Below are positions 45,312 to 54,290 of a stretch of DNA of 64,000 bases, one piece after another (the first letter of the stretch is position 1; every line of letters begins with the position of its first letter). Source of the DNA: DATEPR01 sp036273855. Its GTDB lineage: Bacteria > Actinomycetota > Actinomycetes > Mycobacteriales > Pseudonocardiaceae. A program made the position numbers and the translations under genes. The notes under the pieces are model-generated. The model was not told where the DNA came from and ran no database searches. It worked only from the letters and a program-made list of their open reading frames with translations. The stretch covers positions 1 through 64,000 of the forward strand of contig DASUGU010000090.1 in assembly GCA_036273855.1 (NCBI GenBank). The letters are read 5' to 3'.

Positions 45312-47495
45312 TCAGTACCTCGCGATCTCGGTGAGCAGGGCGACCACTTCCTCGGTGCGCGCGATCGCCGCCCGTTCCAGGACCTTGCTGATGGACGGCG
45401 AGGCCTCGCCGCCGGTGACGCGCTGGACGGGGTGGTCGAGCCAGTCGAAGTAGCGGCGCTGGATCTCGTCGGCCAGCCACCCGCCGTAGGAGGTGCCCAC
45501 CGGACCCTGCTCGGCGATGACGACGTGGTTGGTCTTGCGGATGCTGGCGCCGATGGTGTCCCAGTCCAGGCTCCCCCGGTCCAGCCAGCGCAGGTCGATC
45601 ACCTCGGCGTCCACGTCGCCCACCTGTTCGACGGCGTCCAGCACGAACCCGGTCATGGCGAGATAGGACAGCACGGTGACCTGTGATCCGGCGCGCCGCA
45701 CCGATGCCTGGCCGACCGGCAGGCAGTGGTCCCAGTCGCCGTCGGGCACCTCGCCGGTGGTCGGGTAGAGGTCGACGTGTTCCAGCACCACCACCGGGTC
45801 GTCGCAGCGCAGGGCGCTGTTCATCAGTCCGATGTAGTCGGCCGGAGTGGACGGCGCGACGATCCGCCAGCCGGGCGCGGAGGCGAAGATCCCGGCCGGG
45901 TCCATGGAGTGCTGCGACCCGTAGCCGGTGCCCATCGCGATCTTGGCGCGCAGCACCAGGGGCACGGCGGTGGTGCCGCCGTACATGTGCCGCGCCTTGG
46001 CGATCTGGTTGAACAGCTGGTCGGCGGCCACCCACAGGAAGTCGGCGTACATCAGCTCGACCACCGGCCGGTACCGGCCGTCCAGCGCGATCCCGCCGGC
46101 CAGGCCGGTGAAGGCGTTCTCGCTGATCGGGGTACCGAGCACCCGGTCCGGGTAGGCCTCCTTGAGTCCCCGGGTGGCGCCGTTGGTGCCGCCGTTGAGC
46201 CGGTGTACGTCCTCCCCCAGCACGACGATGCGCTCGTCGGTGGCCATCCGCCTGGCCATCACGCCGGCCACGGCCTCGATGAACGTGGCCTCCTTGACCG
46301 GCCCGGTCGGCGCTTCCGTCGGGGCGTCGGCGAACTCGGCCAGGTCACCGCGCACGCCGACGTCCACGAACGCCGGGTCGGGCCACTCGGCGGGCTTGAT
46401 CTCCCGCTGGCCCGGTTTGCCGCCGGCCAGCGGCCGGAACACCCGAGAGCCGATCTCGGCCATCAGGTCGGCGGCCCGCCGGGTGGCGTCCTCGGTGGCC
46501 GGTTCGGTGAGCAGGCCGCGCCGCACCAGGTGGCCGGCGAGCTGGCCGATCGGGTCGCGGGCCCGCCACTGCGCCTCCTCCTCGCGGGTGCGGTAGCGGA
46601 AGGCGCTGCCCGGGAACGGGCCGTTCTGGTGGAAGTAGCGGTAGGTGTCGGCCTCGATGAGGGTGGGCCCGTTGCCGGCCCGCATGTGGGCGACCGCCTC
46701 CCGCATGGCGAGGTGGACGGCGAGCACGTTCATGCCGTCGACCTGCCAGCTCGGCACGCCGAAACCGGGGCCGCGGGCGGACAGCCGGTGTTCGCCGGTG
46801 GCCTCGTCGACCGTGGTCGACACCGCGTAGCGGTTGTTCTCCACGAAGAAGCAGACCGGCAGGCGCCAGGCGGCGGCCAGGTTGAAGGACTCCAGCGTGG
46901 AGCCGATGTTGATCGCGCCGTCCCCGAAGTAGGTCACGGCGACGGCGTCGGTGCCGGCGTGCCGGTGCGCCCACGCCGAGCCGAGCGCCTGCGGCACGCC
47001 ACCGCCGACGATCGCGTTGGTGCCGATCGCGCCCGCCTGCTGCCACTTCAGGTGCATCGAGCCGCCCCGGCCGTGGCTCCAGCCCCGGTCCAGGCCGCAG
47101 ATCTCGGCGAAGGTGCGCAGTACGACGTCGCGGACGTCGTCGGAGTAGTCGGCGGTGGGGTCGAGGCCCTTGGGTTCGGCGTAGGCCAGGGCCTTGGCCA
47201 GGAACTGGTGGTGGCCTCGGTGCGAGCCGTTCACCGTGTCGTCCGCGGTGAGGGCGAGCACCGAGCCGACCGCGCCGCCCTCCTGCCCGATGCTGGAGTG
47301 CGCCGGGCCGTGCACCAGGCCGTCGGCGGCCGCCGCCAGGACGTACTCCTCGAAGGCGCGGATCAGCACGAGCTGGCCGTACGCGGCGGTCAGCAGGGCG
47401 GGGTCGGCCGCGTCCCAGTCGTCGTCGTCCGTGACGATCCCGGTCCACGGCACCGCCGTGACGAGTGAACGGTGTTGGGCCACGAATGGATCCAT
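45312..47495 (-). CDS. 2-Oxoacid/acetoin dehydrogenase E1, alpha and beta subunits fused
   Basis: A 727-residue thiamine-diphosphate enzyme. Residues about 30-370 are E1-alpha: HSSIGQEGGAVG, GSHRGHHQFLAKAL, GRGGSMHL, and the ThDP motif GDGAINIGSTLESFN...NN. Residues about 400-727 are E1-beta: ATFIEAVAGVMARRMATDERIVVLGEDV, GTPISENAFTGLAGGIALDGRYRPVVE, then EQGPVGTSYGGW. Alpha and beta are usually separate in this class. Likely substrates are branched-chain 2-oxo acids or acetoin. The ATG at 47495 lies inside a 14-bp palindrome, so a repressor there would block the start directly. Confidence 0.9.
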   Translation of the reverse strand: MDPFVAQHRSLVTAVPWTGIVTDDDDWDAADPALLTAAYGQLVLIRAFEEYVLAAAADGLVHGPAHSSIGQEGGAVGSVLALTADDTVNGSHRGHHQFLAKALAYAEPKGLDPTADYSDDVRDVVLRTFAEICGLDRGWSHGRGGSMHLKWQQAGAIGTNAIVGGGVPQALGSAWAHRHAGTDAVAVTYFGDGAINIGSTLESFNLAAAWRLPVCFFVENNRYAVSTTVDEATGEHRLSARGPGFGVPSWQVDGMNVLAVHLAMREAVAHMRAGNGPTLIEADTYRYFHQNGPFPGSAFRYRTREEEAQWRARDPIGQLAGHLVRRGLLTEPATEDATRRAADLMAEIGSRVFRPLAGGKPGQREIKPAEWPDPAFVDVGVRGDLAEFADAPTEAPTGPVKEATFIEAVAGVMARRMATDERIVVLGEDVHRLNGGTNGATRGLKEAYPDRVLGTPISENAFTGLAGGIALDGRYRPVVELMYADFLWVAADQLFNQIAKARHMYGGTTAVPLVLRAKIAMGTGYGSQHSMDPAGIFASAPGWRIVAPSTPADYIGLMNSALRCDDPVVVLEHVDLYPTTGEVPDGDWDHCLPVGQASVRRAGSQVTVLSYLAMTGFVLDAVEQVGDVDAEVIDLRWLDRGSLDWDTIGASIRKTNHVVIAEQGPVGTSYGGWLADEIQRRYFDWLDHPVQRVTGGEASPSISKVLERAAIARTEEVVALLTEIARY

Positions 47496-47547
47496 TCTGT
47501 CGGTCACACTCGCTGTTCGGTTGCCAGCTAGGATAAGTTGGATCCAA
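47484..47547. promoter_or_regulatory. Two GGATCC-centred palindromes in the E1/VOC divergent promoter
   Basis: GAATGGATCCATTC (47484-47497) is a perfect 14-bp palindrome covering the E1 start codon. TTGGATCCAA (47538-47547) is a perfect 10-bp palindrome 22 bases before the VOC start. The shared TGGATCCA core, 52 bases apart centre to centre, fits two sites for the dimeric GntR regulator encoded by the second gene of the VOC operon. Confidence 0.6.
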
Positions 47548-47568
47548 TCCAGGATCAAGGGAGGACCG

Positions 47569-48087
47569 ATGGGCGGAGTACCGGGACTCACCAGGGTCGA
47601 TCACATCGGGATCACCGTGCCCGACCTCGAGGCGGCGTCGGAGTTCCTGATGGACGTGCTGGGCTGCGAGTACATGTACTCGCTCGGTCCGTACGAACAC
47701 GACGACGACTGGATGAGCGAGCACCTCAACGTCCATCCCAGGGCCGTGATGCGGCAGCTGCACTTCTTCCGGTGCGGCGGGCAGGCGATCTTCGAGGTGT
47801 TCCACTACGAGGCGCCCGAGCAGGACGCGACGCCGCCGCGCAACAGCGACGTCGGCGGCCACCACGTCGCCTTCTACGTGGACGACCTGGACGCCGCCGT
47901 GGCGTACCTGCACGACAAGGGTGTGCGGGTACTGGGCGAGCCGACCGCGAGCAGCGGCCCCAGCCAGGGGCAGCGGTGGGTGTACTTCCTGTCGCCGTGG
48001 GGGATGCAGTTCGAGCTGGTGTCCTACCCGAACGGCAAGGCGTTCGACCACCACCCGGACTGGTTCCTGACCGGGAATCCGCGTTGA
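47569..48087 (+). CDS. VOC (glyoxalase/dioxygenase superfamily) protein
   Basis: A 172-residue vicinal-oxygen-chelate protein with two beta-alpha-beta-beta-beta modules. Likely metal ligands are His in RVDHIGITVPDLEAAS, His/Glu in the VGGHHVAFYVDDLDAA and WGMQFELVSYP segments. It resembles glyoxalase I and methylmalonyl-CoA epimerase-like proteins. A role in epimerising or cleaving the substrate of the divergent 2-oxoacid dehydrogenase is possible. ATG follows GGGAGGACCG; its stop overlaps the GntR start. Confidence 0.82.
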   Translation: MGGVPGLTRVDHIGITVPDLEAASEFLMDVLGCEYMYSLGPYEHDDDWMSEHLNVHPRAVMRQLHFFRCGGQAIFEVFHYEAPEQDATPPRNSDVGGHHVAFYVDDLDAAVAYLHDKGVRVLGEPTASSGPSQGQRWVYFLSPWGMQFELVSYPNGKAFDHHPDWFLTGNPR

Positions 48088-48734
48088 CGGCCAGTCCCGA
48101 AGTCGCCAGCCAGCGCATCGCCGCCCACCTGCGCGCCGAGATCCTCAGCGGCCGGATCGGGCCGGGCGAGCGGATCCGGCAGGAGGACGTGGCCGCGCGG
48201 CTGGGCGCCAGCCGGCTGCCGGTGCGCGAGGCGCTGCGCATGCTGGAGGCCGAAGGGCTCACCGAGCACGCCGCCAACCGGGGTGCCCGGGTGCCGGCGC
48301 TGAGCATGCGCCAGGTCCAGATGCTCTACCGGATCCGTGAGCGCGTCGAACCGCTGGCGCTCACCGACGGCCTCCCGCACGTCGACGCGGCCCTGCTGGA
48401 CCGGTTGACCGAGTTGGAGGCCCGCATCGAGGCGGGTACCGGCGTCGGCGAGTTCCTGGCCCTGGACCGGGAATTCCACCTGCTCACCTACTCCACGTGC
48501 GACCAGGAACTACTCACGTCGATGATCGTCCGGCTGTGGAACTCGACACAGCACTACCGCCGGGCCTACCTGACGATCACCGGCATGAGCCACCGCTGGA
48601 TCGCGCACGCCGAGCACAACCTGCTGATCGAGGCGATGCGCCGGGGCGACCCGGACGACGCCGAGCGCTACCTGGCCGGCCACATCCGCCGCACCCGAAC
48701 CGAGTTGTCCCGCCACCCTGAGGTGTTCGTCTGA
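48084..48734 (+). CDS. GntR-family regulator (FadR/FCD subgroup)
   Basis: A 216-residue regulator with a GntR winged helix (IAAHLRAEILSGRIGPGERIRQEDVAARLGASRLPVREALRMLEAEGLTEHAANRGARV, about 10-75) and an FCD ligand domain (DREFHLLTYSTCDQELL, HAEHNLLIEAMRRGDPDDAERYLAGHIRRT) with the metal-binding Asp/His set. The start is TTG at 48084, overlapping the VOC stop (TTGA). Likely represses the divergent E1-E2 operon and its own operon through the GGATCC palindromes. Confidence 0.9.
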   Translation: MTASPEVASQRIAAHLRAEILSGRIGPGERIRQEDVAARLGASRLPVREALRMLEAEGLTEHAANRGARVPALSMRQVQMLYRIRERVEPLALTDGLPHVDAALLDRLTELEARIEAGTGVGEFLALDREFHLLTYSTCDQELLTSMIVRLWNSTQHYRRAYLTITGMSHRWIAHAEHNLLIEAMRRGDPDDAERYLAGHIRRTRTELSRHPEVFV

Positions 48735-48738
48735 CCTT

Positions 48739-49092
48739 TCAATGGAACTCGTGCACGACCTCGATCCGACCGACGATGTGCGCGTTGAACTCGTCCAGTT
48801 CCTCAGCCGGCACCCACAACTCGAGAATCGTCCGGCCGCCCGCCCGCTGGACCGGATACCGGGCCACGAAATCGGACTCGACCTCGAACCGGGTGACGAA
48901 ACCGGCGCCGTCGTGCTCGACGTTCCAGTCCCGGGCGATCTGCACCGCGTAGTCCACGTTCAGGACCGGGTAGAAGATCGGCTGCCCGGGCAACCGAGGC
49001 GGCCAGGCCCGCCAGTCCAGTTCCCGCACCAGCTCCAGTTCCTTCGGACCGGTGGGCCGCCACAGGGTCGTCGTCGCGTTCTGGCCGAGCAT
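48739..49092 (-). CDS. Small conserved actinobacterial protein ('ADP-ribosylation/crystallin J1'-annotated type)
   Basis: A 117-residue protein matching, by remembered pattern, a family of about 120 residues in actinomycetes: TTLWRPTGPKELELVRELDWRAWPPRLPGQPIFYPVLNVDYAVQIARDWNV and GAGFVTRFEVESDFV. Despite database names, it has no recognisable ADP-ribosyl hydrolase residues. ATG at 49092. It converges on the GntR gene with 4 bases between. Function unknown. Confidence 0.7.
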   Translation of the reverse strand: MLGQNATTTLWRPTGPKELELVRELDWRAWPPRLPGQPIFYPVLNVDYAVQIARDWNVEHDGAGFVTRFEVESDFVARYPVQRAGGRTILELWVPAEELDEFNAHIVGRIEVVHEFH

Positions 49093-49161
49093 GGAGCCTG
49101 ACGGTACCGACGGCCCGACCGCGTCGGCCACCGACTATCGACGTCGCGGCATACTGCTGGC

Positions 49162-49455
49162 GTGCGGGAGTACTTGATCGCGACCGATGACGACGACTTT
49201 CTCGGCCCCGTCCCTTCTGATCGGTGGGAAGACGTGCTCCAGCCGGCCGGCTGGGTGGCGGCGCCCGCGGCCGGCGACGGCGAATACCGGATCGCCGTCG
49301 AGGGTGTCGAGATCGAGTTCGACTGGGAGATGCCTGGCCTGCTGGTCATCGTGCACGGCTCGCTCGACGAGCCGGTCGTGGAACGGATGCTCGCCACCGT
49401 CGCGCGCCAGGTCGGTGCCGAGCTCGGGGTACGGACCCGGTTGGTCCCGCTGTAG
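49162..49455 (+). CDS. Hypothetical protein
   Basis: A 97-residue acidic protein of unknown function with no signal or membrane helix (REYLIATDDDDFLGPVPSDRWEDVL...). Codon use and an intact frame support it. GTG start at 49162, weak ribosome binding site. It is divergent from the J1-annotated gene (69-base gap) and ends one base before the stop of the convergent dehydrogenase gene. Confidence 0.55.
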   Translation: MREYLIATDDDDFLGPVPSDRWEDVLQPAGWVAAPAAGDGEYRIAVEGVEIEFDWEMPGLLVIVHGSLDEPVVERMLATVARQVGAELGVRTRLVPL

Positions 49456-49456
49456 G

Positions 49457-50908
49457 TCACCACTGCACGGCGACATACCTGGTTTCGGTGTAGTCGAGGA
49501 CTCCCTCGTGGCCGCCTTCGCGGCCGATGCCGCTCTGCTTGACCCCGCCGAACGGAGCCGCCGGGTCGCTGACCAGGCCGCGGTTCAGTCCGATCATGCC
49601 GGCCTCGATGCGCTCCCCCACCCGCAATCCCTTGGCCATGTCACCGGTGTAGACGTACGCGACGAGACCGAACTCGGTGTCGTTGGCCAACCGCACCGCT
49701 TCGTCCTCGCCGTCGAACACCACGATCGGTGCGACCGGGCCGAAGATCTCCTCGCGCAGGATCGGCGAGTCGGCCGGCACGTCGGTCAGGACGGTCGGCT
49801 CGTAGTACCAGCCGGCTCGGTCCGGCCGCGTCCCACCGACCAGTACCCGCGCGCCGCCCGACACCGCCTCGCGGGCCAGTGAGTCCACTTTGGTCACCGC
49901 ATCGGCGTTCACCAGCGGCCCGACCTGGGTGCCTTCCTCGACACCGGGACCGACCACCAGCGCACCCATCCGCGATGCCAGACCGGCAGCGAACCGGGCG
50001 GCGATGGGCGCCTCGACGTAGAGCCGGTTGGCCGCCGTGCACGCCTCGCCCGCGTTGCGCATCTTCGCCACCATCGCGCCGTCCAGCGCCGCGTCCAGGT
50101 CGGCGTCGGCGAACACCACGAACGGCGCGTTGCCGCCCAGTTCCATCGACGTGTTCACGATGTTGTCCGCGGCCTCGTGCAGCAGCACCCGGCCGACCTC
50201 GGTCGACCCGGTGAACGACAGCTTGCGCACCCGCGGGTCGTGCAGCATCGCCGACACCACCTCGCCGGACCGCCTGGCGGGCAGCACGTTCACCACCCCG
50301 GCCGGCACGCCCGCGGCCTCCAGGATGTGGCCGATGGCCAGCGCGGTGAGCGGTGTGTCGCTGGCCGGCTTGAGCACCATCGTGCAGCCGGCAGCCAGTG
50401 CCGGGCCGATCTTGCGGGTCGCCATCGCGGCCGGGAAGTTCCACGGCGTCACCAGCACACAGATTCCCACCGGCTGGTGGGTGACCAGGATCCGGTTGGC
50501 CCCGGACGGCGCCGTGGCCACCGAACCGTTGATCCGCACGGCCTCCTCGGAGTACCAGCGGAAGAACTCGGCCGCGTAGGCGATCTCGCCCCGGGCGTCG
50601 GCCAGGGCCTTGCCGTTCTCCAGGCTGATCAGGGTGGCCAGTTCGTCGGCCCGCGCGGTCATCAGGTCGAATGCGGTCCGCAGGATCTCGGCGCGCTGCC
50701 TCGGCGGGGTCGCCGCCCAACCGGCAGCGGCCGCGTCGGCGGCATCCACGGCGGCCTGGGCATCGGCGACCGCGCCGTCGGCGACCGTGGTCAGCACCGC
50801 GCCGGTGGCCGGGTCGAACACGTCGAAGCGCCGCCCGTCCGACGCGGGCACCGACTTCCCGCCGATCAGCAGATCCGTGTGCAGGCCCGCGACGAGCTGT
50901 GCTGTCAT
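49457..50908 (-). CDS. gabD: NAD(P)-dependent succinate-semialdehyde dehydrogenase-like ALDH
   Basis: A 483-residue aldehyde dehydrogenase of the GabD class: VTPWNFPAAMATRKIGPALAAGCTMVLKPA, FTGSTEVGR (NAD binding), catalytic Glu in MELGGNAPFVV, nucleophilic Cys in NAGEACTAANRL (about 286), EEIFGPVAPIVVF. Lengths and motifs fit succinate-semialdehyde dehydrogenase, which feeds succinate to the TCA cycle. It lies 7 bases after the M24 paralogue and ends the minus-strand operon that begins at 54180. Confidence 0.92.
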   Translation of the reverse strand: MTAQLVAGLHTDLLIGGKSVPASDGRRFDVFDPATGAVLTTVADGAVADAQAAVDAADAAAAGWAATPPRQRAEILRTAFDLMTARADELATLISLENGKALADARGEIAYAAEFFRWYSEEAVRINGSVATAPSGANRILVTHQPVGICVLVTPWNFPAAMATRKIGPALAAGCTMVLKPASDTPLTALAIGHILEAAGVPAGVVNVLPARRSGEVVSAMLHDPRVRKLSFTGSTEVGRVLLHEAADNIVNTSMELGGNAPFVVFADADLDAALDGAMVAKMRNAGEACTAANRLYVEAPIAARFAAGLASRMGALVVGPGVEEGTQVGPLVNADAVTKVDSLAREAVSGGARVLVGGTRPDRAGWYYEPTVLTDVPADSPILREEIFGPVAPIVVFDGEDEAVRLANDTEFGLVAYVYTGDMAKGLRVGERIEAGMIGLNRGLVSDPAAPFGGVKQSGIGREGGHEGVLDYTETRYVAVQW

Positions 50909-50915
50909 GGCGACC

Positions 50916-52160
50916 TCAGTAGGCGTTGGCGACGAACAGGTCGTCGGCGGGGAACTTGGTGATCACGCGCGGCCCGGTCTCGGTGACGACGACCTCCTCC
51001 TCGATCCGTGCCGCGGAGAAGCCGTCCGATGCCGGGCAGTAGGTCTCCAGGGCGAACACCATGCCCGGCTGGATCTCGATGGGCTCGGTCATGCTGTTCA
51101 GCCGGCTGATGATCGGCCGCTCGTGCAGGCCGAGCCCGAGGCCGTGGCCGAACTGGAGGCCGAACGCGGCCATCTCGTCGGCGAACCCGAAGTCCGTCGC
51201 GGCGGGCCACACCGCGGCCACCCGGTCGGTGGTGACGCCGGGTTTGACGGCGTCGATCGAGGCGTCCATCCACTCGCGCGCCTTGGTGTAGGCGTCGCGC
51301 TGGGACGCGGTGGCGCTGCCCACGCTGAAGGTGCGGTAGTAGCAGGTGCGGTAGCCGTTGTAGCTCTGGATGATGTCGAAGAACGCCTGGTCGCCGGGCC
51401 GGATCAGGCGGTCGGAGAAGTTGTGCGGGTGCGGGTTGCAGCGCTCGCCGGACACCGCGTTGATGGCCTCGACCTGGTCGGAGCCCATCTCGTAGAGCCG
51501 CTTGTTGGCCAGCGCGACGATCTCGTTCTCCCGCACGCCGGGCTTCAGCGCCTCGACGATGTCCTGGTAGACGCCGTCCACCATGGCCGCCGCCTGGGTG
51601 AGCAGCATGATCTCGTCGGGCGACTTGATCTGCCGGGCGTCCAGCATCAGCTGCTGGGCGTCCAGGACGGTCAGCCCGCTGCGCTGCATCTCCATGAGGA
51701 ACGGCGGTTCGACGATGTCCACGCCGATCGGCTGGCCGTCCAGTCCGTGGTCGCGCAGCAGGCCGTGGACCTCCTGGACCGCCGAGGCCATCAGGCCGGC
51801 GGTCGGGGCGATCGCGCCACGCAGGCCGAGCATGCCGGCCCGGCAGTTCTCCGGCGCCAGCCACGGCGAGTAGAGCTGGTGGTGCTTGGCGGCCGACCCG
51901 AAGTCCCACAACATCGGCTCCGCGCCGCGCATCAGCAGCGCGTAGCGGGTCATCTTGTCGCCCAGCGCACCGCCGATCCACGTCTGCGTGGTGTAGCGGA
52001 TGTTGTAGAAGTCGAACAGCAGGAAGGCACCGCAGTCACTGGACTCCAGCGCCGCCCGGGCGCGGGCCAGCCGGTAGTCGCGCAACCGGTCGAAGTCGAC
52101 GCGCTGCTCGAAGTCGACACCGCCGTGGCCGGGCGCCGGGAGTGGCCGAGCCTCGTTCAT
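50916..52160 (-). CDS. M24-fold (creatinase/aminopeptidase P-like) hydrolase, second paralogue
   Basis: A 414-residue paralogue of the 25283-26653 protein, sharing SGERCxPHPHxxSDRxIRPGD and GYRTCYYRTFxVGSA. Asp262, His339, Glu372 and Glu387 match the metal ligands of aminopeptidase P, but the position eleven after Asp262 is Cys273, not Asp. It is probably a specialised C-N hydrolase or lyase, not a peptidase (inference). ATG at 52160 overlaps the stop of the dehydrogenase gene. Shorter than the first paralogue by about 40 residues, mainly in the N-terminal domain and tail. Confidence 0.85.
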   Translation of the reverse strand: MNEARPLPAPGHGGVDFEQRVDFDRLRDYRLARARAALESSDCGAFLLFDFYNIRYTTQTWIGGALGDKMTRYALLMRGAEPMLWDFGSAAKHHQLYSPWLAPENCRAGMLGLRGAIAPTAGLMASAVQEVHGLLRDHGLDGQPIGVDIVEPPFLMEMQRSGLTVLDAQQLMLDARQIKSPDEIMLLTQAAAMVDGVYQDIVEALKPGVRENEIVALANKRLYEMGSDQVEAINAVSGERCNPHPHNFSDRLIRPGDQAFFDIIQSYNGYRTCYYRTFSVGSATASQRDAYTKAREWMDASIDAVKPGVTTDRVAAVWPAATDFGFADEMAAFGLQFGHGLGLGLHERPIISRLNSMTEPIEIQPGMVFALETYCPASDGFSAARIEEEVVVTETGPRVITKFPADDLFVANAY

Positions 52161-53101
52161 GCCGGTGCCAGCCCGTCGTCGACGACGGCGTTCTCCGACG
52201 TCAGCTCCATGCCGGAACGCCGGGCCTGCTCCAGGAGCAGCGTGGCGAAGTCCTCGGTACGGTGGCCGGCGCCCAGCGCGGACGCCACCAGGGACGCGGT
52301 GAGCGCGGCCACCGGCATCGGCACCTCAAGGTCGTGCGCGGCGGCCATGCCGAGGTCGAAGTCCTTGAGCAGCAACGGCATGGTGAACGTCGGCGCGAAA
52401 TCGAGGTTCACGAACGCGGGCGACTTGTACCGGCTGAACGTCGACCCCATGACGGACTCGTTGAGGAACTCCAGGAACGCTGCCCGGGACGCCCCGCCCT
52501 TCTCGGCGAGCAGCGTGATCTCGGCCAGCGACTGGGTGACGACACCGAGGAACACGTTGTGGCAGATCTTCACCAGCCGGGCCACCTCGTCGGAGCCCAC
52601 GTACGTCACCCGGCGGCCGAGCAGGTCCAGCAGCGGCCTGGCCGCGGTGAACGTCGGCTCGGGGCCGGACACGGCCAGCGTCAGCTTGCCGGCGGCCACC
52701 ACCTTCGGGTTGCCGCTCACCGGCGCGGCCAGGTAGTCGGTGTCCCGCTTGGCGGCCGACTCGCGCACCTCCGCGGACGCCTCGGCGGACACGGTCGAGC
52801 AGTCCACCAGCAGGCCCGGTGCGTTCGCCGGGTCGGTCAGCAGGCCGTTGCGACCGGTGACCACCTCCAGCAGGTCGGCCGAGGCGGACACGATGCTGAA
52901 CACCACGTCCCGGTCGGCCAGGTCGGCCGGCACGTCCACCGCGACGGCACCCTTGGCCACGACCGGATCGGCCTTCGACTTGGTCCGGTTGTAGATGGCC
53001 ACGTCGTGACCGGCGTCCACCAGGCGACCGGCCAGTTGCAGTCCCATCCGGCCGGCACCGATCCAGCCGATGCGTGGTCGCTTGCCACCCTGATAGGCCA
53101 T
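52157..53101 (-). CDS. Beta-hydroxyacid dehydrogenase (6-phosphogluconate/3-hydroxyisobutyrate type)
   Basis: A 314-residue NAD(P)-dependent dehydrogenase: GWIGAGRMGLQLAGRL (Rossmann), LVDCSTVSAEASAEV, YLAAPVSGNPKVVAAGKL (substrate site), VARLVKICHNVFLG (catalytic Lys in LVKICHN) and LLLKDFDLGM. The pattern is closest to 3-hydroxyisobutyrate/tartronate semialdehyde-type enzymes. ATG at 53101 follows GAAGGGA; overlaps the M24 gene by 4 bases. Paralogue of the 22352-23251 enzyme. Confidence 0.88.
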   Translation of the reverse strand: MAYQGGKRPRIGWIGAGRMGLQLAGRLVDAGHDVAIYNRTKSKADPVVAKGAVAVDVPADLADRDVVFSIVSASADLLEVVTGRNGLLTDPANAPGLLVDCSTVSAEASAEVRESAAKRDTDYLAAPVSGNPKVVAAGKLTLAVSGPEPTFTAARPLLDLLGRRVTYVGSDEVARLVKICHNVFLGVVTQSLAEITLLAEKGGASRAAFLEFLNESVMGSTFSRYKSPAFVNLDFAPTFTMPLLLKDFDLGMAAAHDLEVPMPVAALTASLVASALGAGHRTEDFATLLLEQARRSGMELTSENAVVDDGLAPA

Positions 53102-53127
53102 CGTCGAATCCCTTCGGAGAATGTGTG

Positions 53128-54180
53128 CTACGCGAGTTGTTCGGCCACCCAGTCGGCGGTGCGGTACCGGTGCATCGGCGCGACGTTGGCACAGCCGTGG
53201 TTGCCGATGTCGATCGCCAGCAGCTTCGCGCCCGCCACCTCGTCGGCCAGCCGCTGCGCGTCCTGCCACGGGATCAGCCGGTCCCGTTTGCCGGCGACGA
53301 CCAGCAGCGGGCAGGTGATCAGCTCGGTCCGGCCGGCCATGCCCAGTGCCAGGGCGGCGCGGCGGGCCTCGTCGTCGGTGGCGCTGCGGCTGCGCACCCG
53401 GAACGTCTCCCTCGTCAGCTCGGGCAGGCCGCCCCACACCTCGCCGAAGTTGTACGGCCCGCACAGCGCGACACACGCCTTGACCCGGCTGTCACCGCTG
53501 GCGATGCGCGGCGCGTAGTACCCGCCGAGGCTCACGCCCCAGATGGCCACCCGGTCGGCGGCGATCTCCGGGCGGGCGCAGATCCAGTCCAGGACGGCCG
53601 CGCCGGGCACCTCCCAGTCGCCGCGGATCGGCAGGTCGTACTCGGCCTCGCCCTGACCGGGGCCGTCCACGGACAGCGTGGCCAGGCCGCGTAGCAGGAA
53701 CAGTTCCTCGGTGGAGCGGAACTCCTCCTTGGTGGAGTCCAGGCCGGGAATCAGCACCACCGCCGGGTGCGGGCCGGGGCCGGCCGGCAGGCGGAGCACG
53801 CCGACGATGTGGCTGCCCTCGAACGGGATCTCGACCCGCTCGCCGGGCGGGTCCAGATGGGGCAGGGCACGCATCAGGCAGCGCACCGCCGAGGTGTGGG
53901 CCTGCCGCATCTGGTCCAGGTCCTCGACGAAGACGAACTTGGCGAAGTGGTAGTAGGTGGCCGCCTGGGCGTAGTGCGCGCCAGCGGACCGCATACGTTT
54001 GTTGTCCTGGGCCTCGTCCCCGAGCGCTTCGTGCTCGGCAGCCACCGCCGACCATGCGTGGCACCACTCGCTCCAGGCGTCGATCGAACCGGTGATCCGC
54101 TCGAAATCACCAGCGGTGACGCCGTTTGTGGTGAACCGGGGTGCCCAGTGCGCGATCGCCGATGCGAGCCGTTCGTCCAC
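53128..54180 (-). CDS. Alpha/beta hydrolase similar to 2,6-dihydropseudooxynicotine hydrolase/FrsA
   Basis: A 350-residue serine hydrolase with a helical N-terminal domain (about 1-110) and an alpha/beta domain. The nucleophile is Ser in IWGVSLGGYYAPR; Asp in VVAGKRDRLIP and His in IGNHGCANVAP complete the triad. Helical cap plus this core is the layout of dihydroxypseudooxynicotine hydrolase, which cleaves a C-C bond in nicotine breakdown, and of DUF1100/FrsA-like esterases. GTG at 54180 follows GGTGGAGGTGGAGC; a TTG at 54213 is less likely. First gene of the operon, with a LacI-type operator upstream. Confidence 0.82.
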   Translation of the reverse strand: MDERLASAIAHWAPRFTTNGVTAGDFERITGSIDAWSEWCHAWSAVAAEHEALGDEAQDNKRMRSAGAHYAQAATYYHFAKFVFVEDLDQMRQAHTSAVRCLMRALPHLDPPGERVEIPFEGSHIVGVLRLPAGPGPHPAVVLIPGLDSTKEEFRSTEELFLLRGLATLSVDGPGQGEAEYDLPIRGDWEVPGAAVLDWICARPEIAADRVAIWGVSLGGYYAPRIASGDSRVKACVALCGPYNFGEVWGGLPELTRETFRVRSRSATDDEARRAALALGMAGRTELITCPLLVVAGKRDRLIPWQDAQRLADEVAGAKLLAIDIGNHGCANVAPMHRYRTADWVAEQLA

Positions 54181-54208
54181 CGCTCCACCTCCACCAGCAC
54201 GCGATGAC

Positions 54209-54222
54209 TGCAATCGAGTGCA
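54209..54222. promoter_or_regulatory. LacI-type operator between hydrolase and lacI-like gene
   Basis: TGCAATCGAGTGCA is a 14-base palindrome with a central CG and one mismatched pair, the form typical of LacI-family operators. It lies 29 bases upstream of the hydrolase start and 69 bases upstream of the LacI-family start, so it could control both directions. Related sequences occur at 55384, 61163 and 61240. Confidence 0.6.
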
Positions 54223-54290
54223 CTCTGCATGGTGGGACCGGCACGCGTCAATGCCCCGACCAGTTCGTCACAGTCGGATATCCTTCGCGC

